Shown here piece by piece: positions 8,952-18,207 of a DNA stretch of 41,867 nt. The notes under the pieces were generated by a model that made no database searches, was not told the origin of the DNA, and saw only the letters and a list, made by a program, of their open reading frames with translations. The DNA is taken from positions 1 to 41,867 of the forward strand of contig JAFXJR010000041.1 in the NCBI GenBank assembly GCA_017532145.1, read 5' to 3'. Both the position numbers and the translations under genes were made by a program. The DNA comes from Lachnospiraceae bacterium (GTDB lineage Bacteria > Bacillota > Clostridia > Lachnospirales > Lachnospiraceae). Positions within the stretch are counted from its first letter, which is position 1. Each line of letters begins with the position of its first letter.

Positions 8952-9908
8952 CTATCCTTTAATTCCACCCTGGTAAGTAATTCCCTCTACCAAATAATCC
9001 TCTCCATAGAGAAATACGAGCAGTGTAGGAATCATATATATTGTTGCTACTGCAAAAGCAAGTCCAATTTCCTCTTTTTTAATTTTAGAAAGAAAGACAG
9101 AAAGGGGATGCATAGCTTCATCCGACAGCAGAATCAGCGGCTGCTCCACCATATTCCAATAGTCAATAAAAATCAGAATTGCTACAGAACACATACAGCC
9201 TTTACATAACGGCATACAGATTTTTCTAAAAATCTGCCACTCTCCTGCCCCGTCAATCTGAGCTGCTTCTATGACAGAAATGGGAATCCTTCGCATAAAT
9301 TTCGTCAGCAGATAGACGGCAAAGGGAGAAAAGATTCCTGGCAGCCAGATTGCCCATCGGGTATCCAGAATATTCAACCATCCGGAAACCAGATAATTTG
9401 GTACCAGTGTCACCTGATAGGGCATCAGCATCAAAATAATATAGATGAAGAAGATAATTTCCTTCAGGCGACTTCTGCATCGAGTAAAGCCATAGGCAGC
9501 AAGTAAAGCCACAAATAGCTGAAAAATAACGATGGGAGCCACCAGAATTACCGAATTCCAAAATTTAAACAAATAGTCAGGACTTTTTAACAACACAGTA
9601 ATATATTGGCTGAAAGACACCATATCCGGAATAAATTTTAGATTTACCTTCTCTGAAATGAAAGTTTTTCCTCCATCATTTGAAGTAGCAAATACCTGAC
9701 CATAGTTGGAAGAAATCTCGGATGCTGCCATAAAAGAATTAGTCACAGTCAAAATAATGGGAAGCAAAAACAGAATAGCAAAAAAGGCTGCTACTAAAGT
9801 TGCCACCACCCTGCCCACATAGCTTTTTCCCATCTTTATCCTTGCTCTGCGCCGATACGCCTGCTGGGAAGGCATTCTGTGTTTTTTCTCTCGTTTTATC
9901 CCACTCAT
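8952..9908 (-). CDS. Carbohydrate-type ABC transporter permease (MalG-like)
   Basis: The 318-residue protein has six predicted membrane helices, the first at about residues 33-57. The family's cytoplasmic EAA loop is intact: EAAQIDGAGEWQIFRKICMP near residue 215. The C-terminus, ending in GEDYLVEGITYQGGIKG, is typical of sugar-type permeases (MalG/LacG/UgpE). AAAGGA precedes the ATG by nine bases. The start overlaps the upstream permease stop by four bases, so the two are translationally coupled. It would form the inner-membrane channel with the product at 9905-10849. No ATP-binding subunit is encoded in the run, as is usual for sugar importers that share one ATPase. Confidence 0.9.
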   Translation of the reverse strand: MSGIKREKKHRMPSQQAYRRRARIKMGKSYVGRVVATLVAAFFAILFLLPIILTVTNSFMAASEISSNYGQVFATSNDGGKTFISEKVNLKFIPDMVSFSQYITVLLKSPDYLFKFWNSVILVAPIVIFQLFVALLAAYGFTRCRSRLKEIIFFIYIILMLMPYQVTLVPNYLVSGWLNILDTRWAIWLPGIFSPFAVYLLTKFMRRIPISVIEAAQIDGAGEWQIFRKICMPLCKGCMCSVAILIFIDYWNMVEQPLILLSDEAMHPLSVFLSKIKKEEIGLAFAVATIYMIPTLLVFLYGEDYLVEGITYQGGIKG

Positions 9909-10849
9909 CCTTCCACATCCTTTCCAAAATGATTCTCTGCCAAAAAAAGAATCCCTATAATCACCACCATCACTGCTGCCATCATAATGGCTGCTGCAGA
10001 CAGCTTTTGATAGTCCAGCTTAGCAAAAGTGTTATTCATAAAATGCTGCATCATATATACCGTATTATAGGGATAATCATCTGTCAACAGATAGATTTCC
10101 CGGAAAACCTTAAAGGAATTAATGAGAGACATAATCGTCACAAATAACAGGGTGGAGGAAAGATATCGAAGTTTAATATGAGAAAAAATCTGCCAGGCAT
10201 TTGCACTTTCCAGTACAGCCACTTCTAAAATATCCTTGGGAATACTGGCTAACGCTGCCATAAACAGAATCATATTGTATCCCAGATTCTTCCATAGAAA
10301 AAGAACCACGATTACTACCTGGGCATGTGCTGACTTAAGCCAATCCACCTTATCCGCTCCCAAAAAAGTCATAATATCATTTACCATACCATTATAATGG
10401 AAAAGCACCTGCCAAATCAGTACCACAGAAGCAATCGGTACCATCATAGGGGTAAGAAAAAAAGTACGAAACTGGCTCTTAAAGGGCATCTTACTCTCCA
10501 GCAGCATAGCCAAGCCCAACGACAATACTACTGCCAATGGTACAGCTACAGCCGAAAAGGTCAAGGTATTATAGGCAGCCTGCCGAAAGGCCGAATTTTG
10601 GAATACCTGAACAAAATTATCAAAAAATACAAATTTACGATTAATAGGATTATCTATGACCGAATAGAAAACCACTACCAGAAAGGGGAGTACAAAAAAC
10701 AGGAGTACCCCCAGCAGGCTGGGGGCAAGGAAGACTCTGGAAAGTCTTCTGGTTCTTGCCTCTCTTTTTGCCTCAGGCTTTTCCCCTTTTTTCATGCCTA
10801 TTTTTTTTATTTTTAGTTTTTTCCCTTGTGTTTTTTTCCCTATCATCAT
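9905..10849 (-). CDS. Carbohydrate-type ABC transporter permease (MalF-like)
   Basis: The 314-residue protein has a long Lys/Arg-rich cytoplasmic N-terminus (residues 1-35) and then six membrane helices. The EAA loop is present in divergent form near residue 235 (EVAVLESANAWQIFSHIKLR), where the usual E-A-A...D-G-A is V-A-V...E-S-A. That divergence may reflect a specialised partner ATPase. The ATG overlaps the stop of the upstream lipoprotein gene (TAATG). An internal ATG at codon 19 is an alternative start. Confidence 0.88.
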   Translation of the reverse strand: MMIGKKTQGKKLKIKKIGMKKGEKPEAKREARTRRLSRVFLAPSLLGVLLFFVLPFLVVVFYSVIDNPINRKFVFFDNFVQVFQNSAFRQAAYNTLTFSAVAVPLAVVLSLGLAMLLESKMPFKSQFRTFFLTPMMVPIASVVLIWQVLFHYNGMVNDIMTFLGADKVDWLKSAHAQVVIVVLFLWKNLGYNMILFMAALASIPKDILEVAVLESANAWQIFSHIKLRYLSSTLLFVTIMSLINSFKVFREIYLLTDDYPYNTVYMMQHFMNNTFAKLDYQKLSAAAIMMAAVMVVIIGILFLAENHFGKDVEG

Positions 10850-13299
10850 TATCGGTTTTCATTGACGTATATCTGTATCCTGTTCTGGATAATATCCGCC
10901 ACTTCCTCCGCCTTTTTTTGTCCCTCGAAGAAAGCTGCCGTCTCCTCCGAAATAATCGTCATAATCTGTTCATCATACTGATACAGCGTATTAGCACTCT
11001 CAATCAGTTCTCTAACCGCTGCAATTTCTTCCTCTGTAGCAGCATAAATTTCTATCTCAAAATCGTCATAGCCCCAGGTAGTCTTGGGTGCTTTCTCCTT
11101 ATTTCCCTCAGCATCCTCATAATATTCTTCTTCCATATCAGCAGCAAACTGTGCTTCCAAAGCCGATTTCATTACAGGAAATCCATTATTTCCTCCACGG
11201 CTCTGTACCTCCTGGCTTTCCTTTGTCAACTCTTCCCGGATAAAAGCCCAACCGCCTTCCTTATAGGGAGACTTTGAACTAATGCCTATCAAATTATCCT
11301 GTCCGCCAATCATGGAACCACTTTTCTTTGAGGTAGGATATCCTACAAAGGCTACCGGCTCTCCAAACATCCCCTGATACATCTGAAACTCCTGAACAGA
11401 GGTAATAGTGCTTGTAGTCATCAATAGCTTGCCTTCCCTTATCTTTGTGGGCATGGAAAGTTCATCCTCACTATTTGTCATCTCTGTTTTAAACTGATTG
11501 GCAAAGGTAAGAGCCTGAAGAAATTCTTCACTGTTAAACCTGCACTCCCCTGTATTCCAATCTACATATTCGTCCAGATTCATCATCAGATTCATCGTCA
11601 ATATGCTCTGCTTAGTCCCATAAGGATACAATTCTGTCCCTTCCGGCAGACTCTTCATCAGCTCAATAACCTCTTTTGTTGTGATACTGGTTCTTTCCCC
11701 TACATCAGCGACCTTAGCCATAACCGTATTAATATTGAATCGGGAGGGCAGAGTATAGAGTTTTCCATCCATTTCATAGGCCTGAAGTACATTTTCCAGA
11801 TAGTCCTCTTTATTAATTTCTGCATCTGCTTCCATATAAGGATATAAATCCTCTAAAACCCCTTTAGCAGCATACATCTGAAAGCTGCCGTTAGAAAGGT
11901 CAATCAAATCCGGACACTGCCCACTAATAATATCCGCATTCATCTTTTCTGCTGCTGCCTCATAACCCTCCGTAGAAATATCACTGAGATATTCTTTAAT
12001 TTCAATACGGTACTCCTGATTAGTCTTATTAAAGTTGATAATTTTTGATTTTATATTATATCCCAAACTCATTGTACCAAAAGTAAGAATTTTTTTCTCC
12101 GGTACCTCTGACCCCTTCTTTTTCGTCAGATATACCAGCTCTGTGGTATTCTTTCCCTGGTCATCCCACATAGAAGTAATGGCCAGCACTCTGCCATCTT
12201 CTAAAATACTGAAGCCATCCAATCGGCTTCCATCCAGGTCACAGTCAGTCCATTTCAATACCTCTACGGCTGCCTGCTCTCCCTTATTGTAGGTGTATAG
12301 TCCATTATCTACAGAAAAAATAAAATCTGCAGCCTCTCCCTGAGAAAAAGTATAGTTTCCATAGTTATTTACCTGCAATTCCTGAATTTCTTCACCCATC
12401 TGCTTTTTCTCTGCATCTACCGAATGGATTTCCATCCCCTGATCACCATAATACACAGCCATTACCGTTCCATCCTTGCTGCTGAATATATCGGTAATCC
12501 AGTTTTCGGCTTCCACCTCTCCCAGCTTACTGCCTGAAGGATCCAGAATAAGAATCTTTTGATCGCTGGACAGATAGATATTCCCCTGTCCATCTGCTGT
12601 CATATCCTGGATATAAGAAAGCTGTGCTTCTTCTACTACCTGGGTAATATCCTGCTTGGATTGGACAGCTCCATCCTGTCCAAAGCTGTAAAGTTCCGTT
12701 TTTTGTTGAGATTCACTAAACATACCCATCTCCGGCTCCACTGCTATGGCTGTGGATGTAGCAGAAACCGCTATACTGGCAGTAGTTCCATCTGCTTCCT
12801 CAGCCTGTGTGGTTTCCGCTTCAGCGTTTTCTTCTGTAGCCACTTCCTCACTGCTTATTTCTTCTTCACTTATTGTCGTTTCTCCTGATGAATCTATTGC
12901 TACGGACTCCTCTGCAGAAGGATAGCTTGTTATTACTGCCTGTAAATCTCCTTCTGCATCTACATACATACCATTAATATTGGAATCCATACCAAAATCC
13001 AGCTCCACCAGTTTAGGAGTAGTTTCTCCCATCTTTAATATTCCCAGATACTGGGTATAGGAGGCAGAAGCTTCATCATAAGTACCGGTAGTAAAATAGA
13101 TAGTATCCTTATGTATATTAATATAGCTGGCTCCATCCTCTAGATCAATTGCGTGGTATTCCGGCACATATACAAACTCCTTCTGTGCTGTGGTTGCTCC
13201 CTCTGTTTTTTTGCCACAGCCTGCTGCCAGTATTCCCACCAGCAACACACCTGCTGCCCAAGCAACCTTTCTCCATGGTAAACCCTTTTGTTTCTTCAT
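10849..13299 (-). CDS. Extracellular solute-binding lipoprotein with propeller-like N-terminal half and acidic insert
   Basis: The 816-residue first gene of the run has a lipoprotein signal with lipobox L-A-A-G-C (Cys28). The N-terminal region (about 40-390) has repeated strand patterns such as GQGNIYLSSDQKILILDPSG that suggest a beta-propeller. A Glu/Thr/Ser/Ala-rich low-complexity insert lies near residues 135-190. From about residue 400 a solute-binding domain begins (KILTFGTMSLGYNIKSKIIN, FNKTNQEYRI). The last 23 residues nearly match those of the lipoprotein at 3571-5820. A GGAAGGAG Shine-Dalgarno lies upstream. The family context is ABC sugar importers, but a propeller fused to a binding protein of this size is not standard. 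The ligand is unknown. Confidence 0.85.
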   Translation of the reverse strand: MKKQKGLPWRKVAWAAGVLLVGILAAGCGKKTEGATTAQKEFVYVPEYHAIDLEDGASYINIHKDTIYFTTGTYDEASASYTQYLGILKMGETTPKLVELDFGMDSNINGMYVDAEGDLQAVITSYPSAEESVAIDSSGETTISEEEISSEEVATEENAEAETTQAEEADGTTASIAVSATSTAIAVEPEMGMFSESQQKTELYSFGQDGAVQSKQDITQVVEEAQLSYIQDMTADGQGNIYLSSDQKILILDPSGSKLGEVEAENWITDIFSSKDGTVMAVYYGDQGMEIHSVDAEKKQMGEEIQELQVNNYGNYTFSQGEAADFIFSVDNGLYTYNKGEQAAVEVLKWTDCDLDGSRLDGFSILEDGRVLAITSMWDDQGKNTTELVYLTKKKGSEVPEKKILTFGTMSLGYNIKSKIINFNKTNQEYRIEIKEYLSDISTEGYEAAAEKMNADIISGQCPDLIDLSNGSFQMYAAKGVLEDLYPYMEADAEINKEDYLENVLQAYEMDGKLYTLPSRFNINTVMAKVADVGERTSITTKEVIELMKSLPEGTELYPYGTKQSILTMNLMMNLDEYVDWNTGECRFNSEEFLQALTFANQFKTEMTNSEDELSMPTKIREGKLLMTTSTITSVQEFQMYQGMFGEPVAFVGYPTSKKSGSMIGGQDNLIGISSKSPYKEGGWAFIREELTKESQEVQSRGGNNGFPVMKSALEAQFAADMEEEYYEDAEGNKEKAPKTTWGYDDFEIEIYAATEEEIAAVRELIESANTLYQYDEQIMTIISEETAAFFEGQKKAEEVADIIQNRIQIYVNENR

Positions 13300-13354
13300 C
13301 TCTTCTATTATACTCCTTCCTAATACGATATTATCTTTCTCTCATTTTCCTATG

Positions 13355-13372
13355 GGATATTTTATAATATCC
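13355..13372. repeat. 7-bp inverted repeat in the leader of the lipoprotein operon
   Basis: GGATATT (13355-13361) and AATATCC (13366-13372) pair perfectly around a four-base loop. It lies about 40 bases downstream of the promoter candidate and 55 bases before the lipoprotein start. That placement would suit a repressor site or a small leader hairpin. Confidence 0.35.
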
Positions 13373-13411
13373 TGCATTTTCAAGTGGGTATCCTTCATCG
13401 ATTACAGGTAG

Positions 13412-13440
13412 AATATATCATAGTCCAAGTCTCAACACAA
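13412..13440 (-). promoter_or_regulatory. Candidate promoter of the seven-gene transport operon
   Basis: Read on the minus strand, TTGTGT (13435-13440) is separated by 17 bases from TATATT (13412-13417). The -10 box is good and the -35 box is partial. The predicted leader of about 105 bases runs to the lipoprotein ATG at 13299. No other gene of the run has an intergenic gap large enough for an obvious promoter. Confidence 0.4.
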
Positions 13441-13492
13441 TGTAACAATTCTTAATAATTTATAATATTTAACCAAACATCCTCTTTGACTT

Positions 13493-13530
13493 AAGTATGC
13501 AGCATACAGAAAGCTGTATGCTGCATACTT
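13493..13530 (-). terminator. 17-bp perfect hairpin after the PFL gene
   Basis: The arms 13493-13509 and 13514-13530 are perfectly complementary over 17 bp with loop AAAG, starting AAGTATGCAGC. The hairpin begins right at the stop codon of the PFL gene. It therefore closes the housekeeping run and insulates it from the lipoprotein operon promoter. The T-run is short, so termination may be partial, or the hairpin may mainly protect the 3' end. Confidence 0.65.
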
Positions 13531-14894
13531 TAATTCTTAAAGCTATGAATAGGTGCAGGAATCCTCCCCTTTCTATTGATAAAAGCCTCACAGGAAAAGC
13601 CATTGACAGACATTATCGGGGCATATCCCAACAAACCGCCAAATTCTACTGTCTCACCTACTCCTTTACCGATAACAGGGATAATTCTAACTGCAGTCGT
13701 CTTCTGATTCACCATACCAATTGCCATTTCATCAGCGATAATACCGGATATGGTGGATGCCTTGGTGTCTCCTGGAATCGCAATCATATCCAACCCTACG
13801 GAACAGACACAGGTCATTGCTTCCAGTTTTTCCAACGTCAGGGCACCTGCCACAACAGCATCTATCATTCCCTGATCCTCGCTGACCGGAATAAAGGCAC
13901 CGCTCAGACCTCCTACATAGGAAGAAGCCATTACTCCCCCCTTTTTCACCTGATCATTTAACAATGCCAAGGCAGCCGTCGTTCCTGGGGCTCCGGCATA
14001 TTCCAAACCGATTTCACACAGAATGTCTGCTACGCTGTCACCAATAGCAGGAGTAGGGGCCAATGATAAATCTACGATACCAAAAGGAACATCCAGCATT
14101 CTGGAGGCTTCCTGTGCCACCAGCTGTCCTACTCTTGTCACTTTAAATGCCGTCTTTTTAATGGTTTCACACAGTACCTCAAAGCTTTCCCCTCTTACCT
14201 TACTTAGAGCAGTCTTTACCACACCAGGTCCACTGACTCCCACATTAATAATTCTATCACTTTCCGTAACTCCATGGAAAGCACCTGCCATAAAGGGATT
14301 GTCGTCAGGAGCATTACAGAATACTACCAGCTTGGCACAGCCCAGAGAATCCCTTTCCTTAGTATATTCTGCCGTCTGTTTGATAATTTCTCCCATTAAC
14401 CTGACAGCATCCATATTGATTCCAGTTTTCGTGGAACCCAGATTGACAGAACTGCATACTCTCTCTGTACAGGAAAGTGCCATAGGAATAGACTCTATCA
14501 GAAGCCTGTCCGCTTCCGTCATTCCTTTAGAAACCAAGGCAGAATAACCACCAATAAAGTTTACCCCTACCTTCTCAGCTACTTGATCCAGGGTTTTTGC
14601 AATCTGTGCAAAATCCTCCGGTTTTTTACAGGCTGCCGCACCAATCAGGGCAATAGGGGTTACTGAAATTCTTTTATTAACAATAGGAATCCCAAACTCT
14701 CTGGAAATCTCCTCTCCGGTCTGCACCAGCTCCTTTGCTGCCTGATAAATCTTTTGATAAACTTTTTCCCTCAACCGTTCTAAATCTGAATCAATACAGT
14801 CCAGCAGACTAATTCCCAGCGTGATGGTTCTTACATCCAGGTTTTCTTTTTCTATCATCTGATTGGTTTCTGCCACTTCCAATATATTAATCAT
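13530..14894 (-). CDS. PFL family protein (UPF0210/DUF711)
   Basis: This 454-residue protein has the length and sequence of the UPF0210 (DUF711) family, whose structures resemble pyruvate formate-lyase folds without a known reaction. Recognisable stretches include the [12 protein letters not shown] opening, [28 protein letters not shown], and the Gly-rich C-terminus ([20 protein letters not shown]). An AAAGGTGG-like site precedes the ATG. The gene lies 21 bases after the ACT-domain gene. This ACT-UPF0210 pairing is conserved in many Firmicutes and suggests that the small ACT protein regulates the large one by binding an amino acid or similar ligand. Confidence 0.92.
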   Translation of the reverse strand: MINILEVAETNQMIEKENLDVRTITLGISLLDCIDSDLERLREKVYQKIYQAAKELVQTGEEISREFGIPIVNKRISVTPIALIGAAACKKPEDFAQIAKTLDQVAEKVGVNFIGGYSALVSKGMTEADRLLIESIPMALSCTERVCSSVNLGSTKTGINMDAVRLMGEIIKQTAEYTKERDSLGCAKLVVFCNAPDDNPFMAGAFHGVTESDRIINVGVSGPGVVKTALSKVRGESFEVLCETIKKTAFKVTRVGQLVAQEASRMLDVPFGIVDLSLAPTPAIGDSVADILCEIGLEYAGAPGTTAALALLNDQVKKGGVMASSYVGGLSGAFIPVSEDQGMIDAVVAGALTLEKLEAMTCVCSVGLDMIAIPGDTKASTISGIIADEMAIGMVNQKTTAVRIIPVIGKGVGETVEFGGLLGYAPIMSVNGFSCEAFINRKGRIPAPIHSFKN

Positions 14895-14915
14895 TGCCGC
14901 TTCCCACCTTTGTCC

Positions 14916-15188
14916 TTATATTCTGTGCATCTTGTCAAAGATTTCTTCCTTCTGGCATTTAATCATAACACCAATCTCTTCTCCCAAGGTATGAAGTTCA
15001 CCTACAATATCTCCAAAATGCTTCTCTTTCTGGTTCATATCCACCACCATCATCATATTAAAATAGCCTTGTACAATGGTCTGGGAAATATCCAGTATAT
15101 TAATATTATTCTGTGCCAGATAGGTACAAACTCTGGCAATAATCCCTACTGTATCTTTTCCTACTACTGTGATAATTGCTCTTTTCAT
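14916..15188 (-). CDS. ACT domain-containing protein (UPF0237)
   Basis: The 90-residue protein is a single ACT domain: MKRAIITVVGKDTVGIIARV is the first strand and ligand-loop helix, and NINILDISQTIVQGYFNM is the second strand-helix. ACT domains bind small ligands, often amino acids, and form dimers. AAGGA lies seven bases before the ATG. It is cotranscribed with the PFL gene downstream and is probably its regulatory partner. Confidence 0.92.
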   Translation of the reverse strand: MKRAIITVVGKDTVGIIARVCTYLAQNNINILDISQTIVQGYFNMMMVVDMNQKEKHFGDIVGELHTLGEEIGVMIKCQKEEIFDKMHRI

Positions 15189-15205
15189 CTCGTTATCCTT
15201 GCTCC

Positions 15206-16006
15206 TTATGCTATATGAATAATCTCTGACATCTGGCTTCTGCTGGCTACCTTGATGGAAAAATCTTCCGGTCGATAACCAGTATCTGCCATAATCAGCT
15301 CTACTCTAACCGTCTCAAAAGCCAGCTCTGGTAAATTGTTCTCTTTGCTAAGATGCCCCAACACCACCGTCTGCATTCTGTCATGCAGCAGTCTACATAA
15401 CAGCTTTCCTGAAAGTTCGTTAGAAAGGTGTCCCCTGTCTCCCAGAATCCTTTTTTTCAAAGAATAGGGATAGGGGCCTACCTGTACCATATTTACATCA
15501 TGGTTTGCTTCAATTAAAAGGGCATCCATTCCTTTTAATCCCTCTACAATATAGTCATTATAACAGCCTAAGTCTGTTACAATTCCCAGCTGCTTTTTTC
15601 CATGACTGATACGATAAGCTACCGGCTCTGCTGCATCATGGGAAATTCGCATAGGATTTAATCCCAAATCCTTTATCATTACTCTTTCATCTGCTTTGAT
15701 TTCTGAAAACAATCCTTCGTCGATACAGCCTACAGAGGAAGACTGTCGAATAGCCTCCAAAGTACCCTTAGTACCATAGATAGGAATACCATACTTTCTG
15801 GCCAATACTCCCAAACCACTAATATGGTCTGAATGCTCATGAGTGATAAAAATACCATCCAATTCTTCCGGCTTTACTCCCAGTTTTTCTAAACCTTCCT
15901 TTACCCTCTTTCCACTGATTCCTACATCTACCAGCAGGTGAGTAGTATCCGAACCTACATAGATGCAATTGCCACTGCTTCCACTGGTGATACTGCAAAA
16001 TCGCAT
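15206..16006 (-). CDS. MBL-fold metallo-hydrolase (YycJ/WalJ type)
   Basis: The 266-residue metallo-beta-lactamase-fold protein opens MRFCSITSGSSGNCIYVGSD, the usual start of YycJ/WalJ. It carries the metal-binding motif THEHSDH about 58 residues in, with further ligands in SHDAAEP, DLGCYND and EANHD, and a late GHLSKENN. Family members are single-strand-specific exonucleases linked to cell-wall and replication control. An upstream ATG at 16036 would overlap the preceding gene; the ATG at 16006 has GGAG six bases before it and is preferred. The classical walRK partners are not nearby. Confidence 0.88.
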   Translation of the reverse strand: MRFCSITSGSSGNCIYVGSDTTHLLVDVGISGKRVKEGLEKLGVKPEELDGIFITHEHSDHISGLGVLARKYGIPIYGTKGTLEAIRQSSSVGCIDEGLFSEIKADERVMIKDLGLNPMRISHDAAEPVAYRISHGKKQLGIVTDLGCYNDYIVEGLKGMDALLIEANHDVNMVQVGPYPYSLKKRILGDRGHLSNELSGKLLCRLLHDRMQTVVLGHLSKENNLPELAFETVRVELIMADTGYRPEDFSIKVASRSQMSEIIHIA

Positions 16007-16023
16007 ATTTTTCTCCTGTCCTT

Positions 16024-18207
16024 TTACTTCTTCCAATAAACCTCAATCACATCCCCATTCTGCAGTGGTTCCATATATTTGGCAGGTCGTCCATTTAGAT
16101 TCGTTACCACTCCATTTCCCTTAGGATTGCTTAAGTCAAAATCAATATATTCAAAAATATCCACATAGATATATCCGGATTTTTCTCTCATCACCACAGG
16201 CTTACCATTGACCATTACAGTAATCGTCATCGTGGCCTGTTGGATTTCCTGACTGTCCCCTGCCTCTTGTACACTGTCTGCTATCCCTTGCTCGCTGTTT
16301 ACCCTGTCTTCCAGACTCTCTGCCCCAGCTTTCCCATAATTGGCATCCTCATCTGACTGGTTTGACCTATCCTGTTCAACAATACTTTCAAAATCCTCCT
16401 CCCCTTCGGCTTCTTCTCCTTCTGTCTGACCTTCTTTTATCATAGCTACTTCCCTGATTACCCAGGATACAGAAAAGTTTTCATAGACACAGGTATTCAT
16501 ATCCGCCAGTCTATTATTCACATACAGCTCCATGGTCTCGTCCAGTGTAACATCCATAAAATCTGTAATCTGCTTTACTGTATAATAGTTTAAAAGTTCA
16601 ATGGCATCATTTTCCTGTATTTGATAATAGCCTGACTGCAGCTGACCGTTTACACTGGCAAATTTAGGCAGACGAATCCTTTTATTATTTACCACTACCT
16701 CAATCACATCATCCGATTCATTTAAGACACTCAATGCCATAGAAGCTGCTTCACCGGCAGTAGAAGGAATTACCTGAATCCTGTCCCCTCTATGGATAGG
16801 AGTATGAATATCGGCTTTTTCCCCATTCACCTTAATCACTGCTGCTTCACCGGGCTGACCTCTGATAATCCGGGTCTTTCCATTGACCATAAAATTTAAT
16901 GCCTTTCCCCTTTTGGGAAACAAACCATCGTTAGGAAACTCTGCCTGCATGGCTGCATCTACTACTGCCAGCATTTTATTATCATAAATCTTCAGACGCT
17001 GCCCATTAAATTCCACAAAGATAAAATTGTTGCTCTGCTCATAGAAGCTCAAACAAATACCGATAGGCGTTACCAATAGGGAATCTTTTTTTACATCCTC
17101 TTCCAAAAATTCAATACCCTGCATCACTTCCTCGCCTCGCACAGCCACTCTTTCCTTTTGAATGCCAAGCTCCTGAGCCAACCTGTCCGTATATCCCGAA
17201 ATCTTTCCGCCACCACCTACAACGAAGACAGCACTTACCGATTTCCCTCCATTCAGCTCCTTGATTTTTTCTGACACCTTAGACACCATATCCTGCACAA
17301 TCGGATCCAGAACCTGCATCAAATCCTGAGAGGAAATGCTCTGCTGTAATCCCATAATATCCTTGTAGCTCACCTCTTCCTGTGTACCACAATCCTTTTT
17401 CATCTGTTCTGCAGTAGCAAAATCCACCAGACAATGTCTGGCAATGGTTTCGGTTAACGCATCTCCTGCCATGGGAATCATGCCAAAGGCGATAATACTT
17501 CCATCCTTGGTGATAGAAATATCCGAGGTTCCTGCTCCCACATCCACCAGTGCAATATTCAACATCCGGTACATCTCTGGGATAGCCACCTGAATAGCAG
17601 CTATTGGTTCCAGGGTCATATTCACCACGCTCAACCCTGCCACCTCTACTGCCTTATTTAAACCATCCACTACATCATCCGGCAGAAAGGTAGCAATCAT
17701 ATCTGCTGCCAGAACCCTGGCCTTATGTCCTTCGGGATTGGAGATAGGATAGCGGTTAATATAATAATGCACCACAGAATGTCCTACACAGTAAAACCGC
17801 ATATCAGTATCGTTTTCCTTCTGGAACATTTCATAGGCTTTTTCCACCCCCAGAGAAGTCAGGGCATAGATATCCTCCTGGGTAATCTCTTTATCCATAC
17901 CATAATCGTTATCAATGGTTATGTTCACTGTACGGAGTACACGACCTGCTGCTGCAATACAGCTTTCCGTCAATACTCTTCCTGTGGCCGCTTCCAGTTC
18001 CTCCTTTACCTGACGGATAGTCCCGCCTACCTTATGAATATCATGAATCTGACCATCCAGCATGGCTCTGGTGGCATGCTCCTTCATTCGCTGTGCTACC
18101 ACATAAAACCGCTCCTCGGTACGGTATCCTACTGTACCGACTACGCTCCTTGTCCCAATATCCAGTCCGAAAACCAGTTGTCCTGCGTGTTTCTTTCCCT
18201 CTGTCAC
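16024..18207 (-). CDS. FtsA-like actin-fold protein with long beta-grasp-like C-terminus
   Basis: The 727-residue protein starts with an FtsA/PilM-type actin fold: phosphate-1 motif FGLDIGTRSVVGTV (13-26), phosphate-2 motif VDVGAGTSDISI (221-232) and adenosine-type GGGGKISGY (331-339). Standard FtsA has about 420 residues. Here a further 330 follow, with repeated 'VNGK...GDxIxV' units at about 437-481, 502-541 and 660-726 that look like beta-grasp (ThiS/SLBB-like) domains. They are interrupted by an acidic linker at about 592-656. No FtsA amphipathic membrane-targeting helix ends the protein. The start is GTG, with GGAGG seven bases before it and four bases of overlap with coaE (GTGA). Its exact role in division or envelope assembly is not shown by the sequence. 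Confidence 0.8.
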   Translation of the reverse strand: MTEGKKHAGQLVFGLDIGTRSVVGTVGYRTEERFYVVAQRMKEHATRAMLDGQIHDIHKVGGTIRQVKEELEAATGRVLTESCIAAAGRVLRTVNITIDNDYGMDKEITQEDIYALTSLGVEKAYEMFQKENDTDMRFYCVGHSVVHYYINRYPISNPEGHKARVLAADMIATFLPDDVVDGLNKAVEVAGLSVVNMTLEPIAAIQVAIPEMYRMLNIALVDVGAGTSDISITKDGSIIAFGMIPMAGDALTETIARHCLVDFATAEQMKKDCGTQEEVSYKDIMGLQQSISSQDLMQVLDPIVQDMVSKVSEKIKELNGGKSVSAVFVVGGGGKISGYTDRLAQELGIQKERVAVRGEEVMQGIEFLEEDVKKDSLLVTPIGICLSFYEQSNNFIFVEFNGQRLKIYDNKMLAVVDAAMQAEFPNDGLFPKRGKALNFMVNGKTRIIRGQPGEAAVIKVNGEKADIHTPIHRGDRIQVIPSTAGEAASMALSVLNESDDVIEVVVNNKRIRLPKFASVNGQLQSGYYQIQENDAIELLNYYTVKQITDFMDVTLDETMELYVNNRLADMNTCVYENFSVSWVIREVAMIKEGQTEGEEAEGEEDFESIVEQDRSNQSDEDANYGKAGAESLEDRVNSEQGIADSVQEAGDSQEIQQATMTITVMVNGKPVVMREKSGYIYVDIFEYIDFDLSNPKGNGVVTNLNGRPAKYMEPLQNGDVIEVYWKK

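Noticed and set aside
9253-9561. Minus-strand frame inside the MalG-like permease
   Set aside because: Alternative frame of a strongly supported permease gene; no start signal.
13300-13530. Riboswitch in the leader of the lipoprotein operon
   Set aside because: Only a small inverted repeat and a 17-bp hairpin that belongs to the neighbouring gene end are present. No conserved riboswitch core was recognised.
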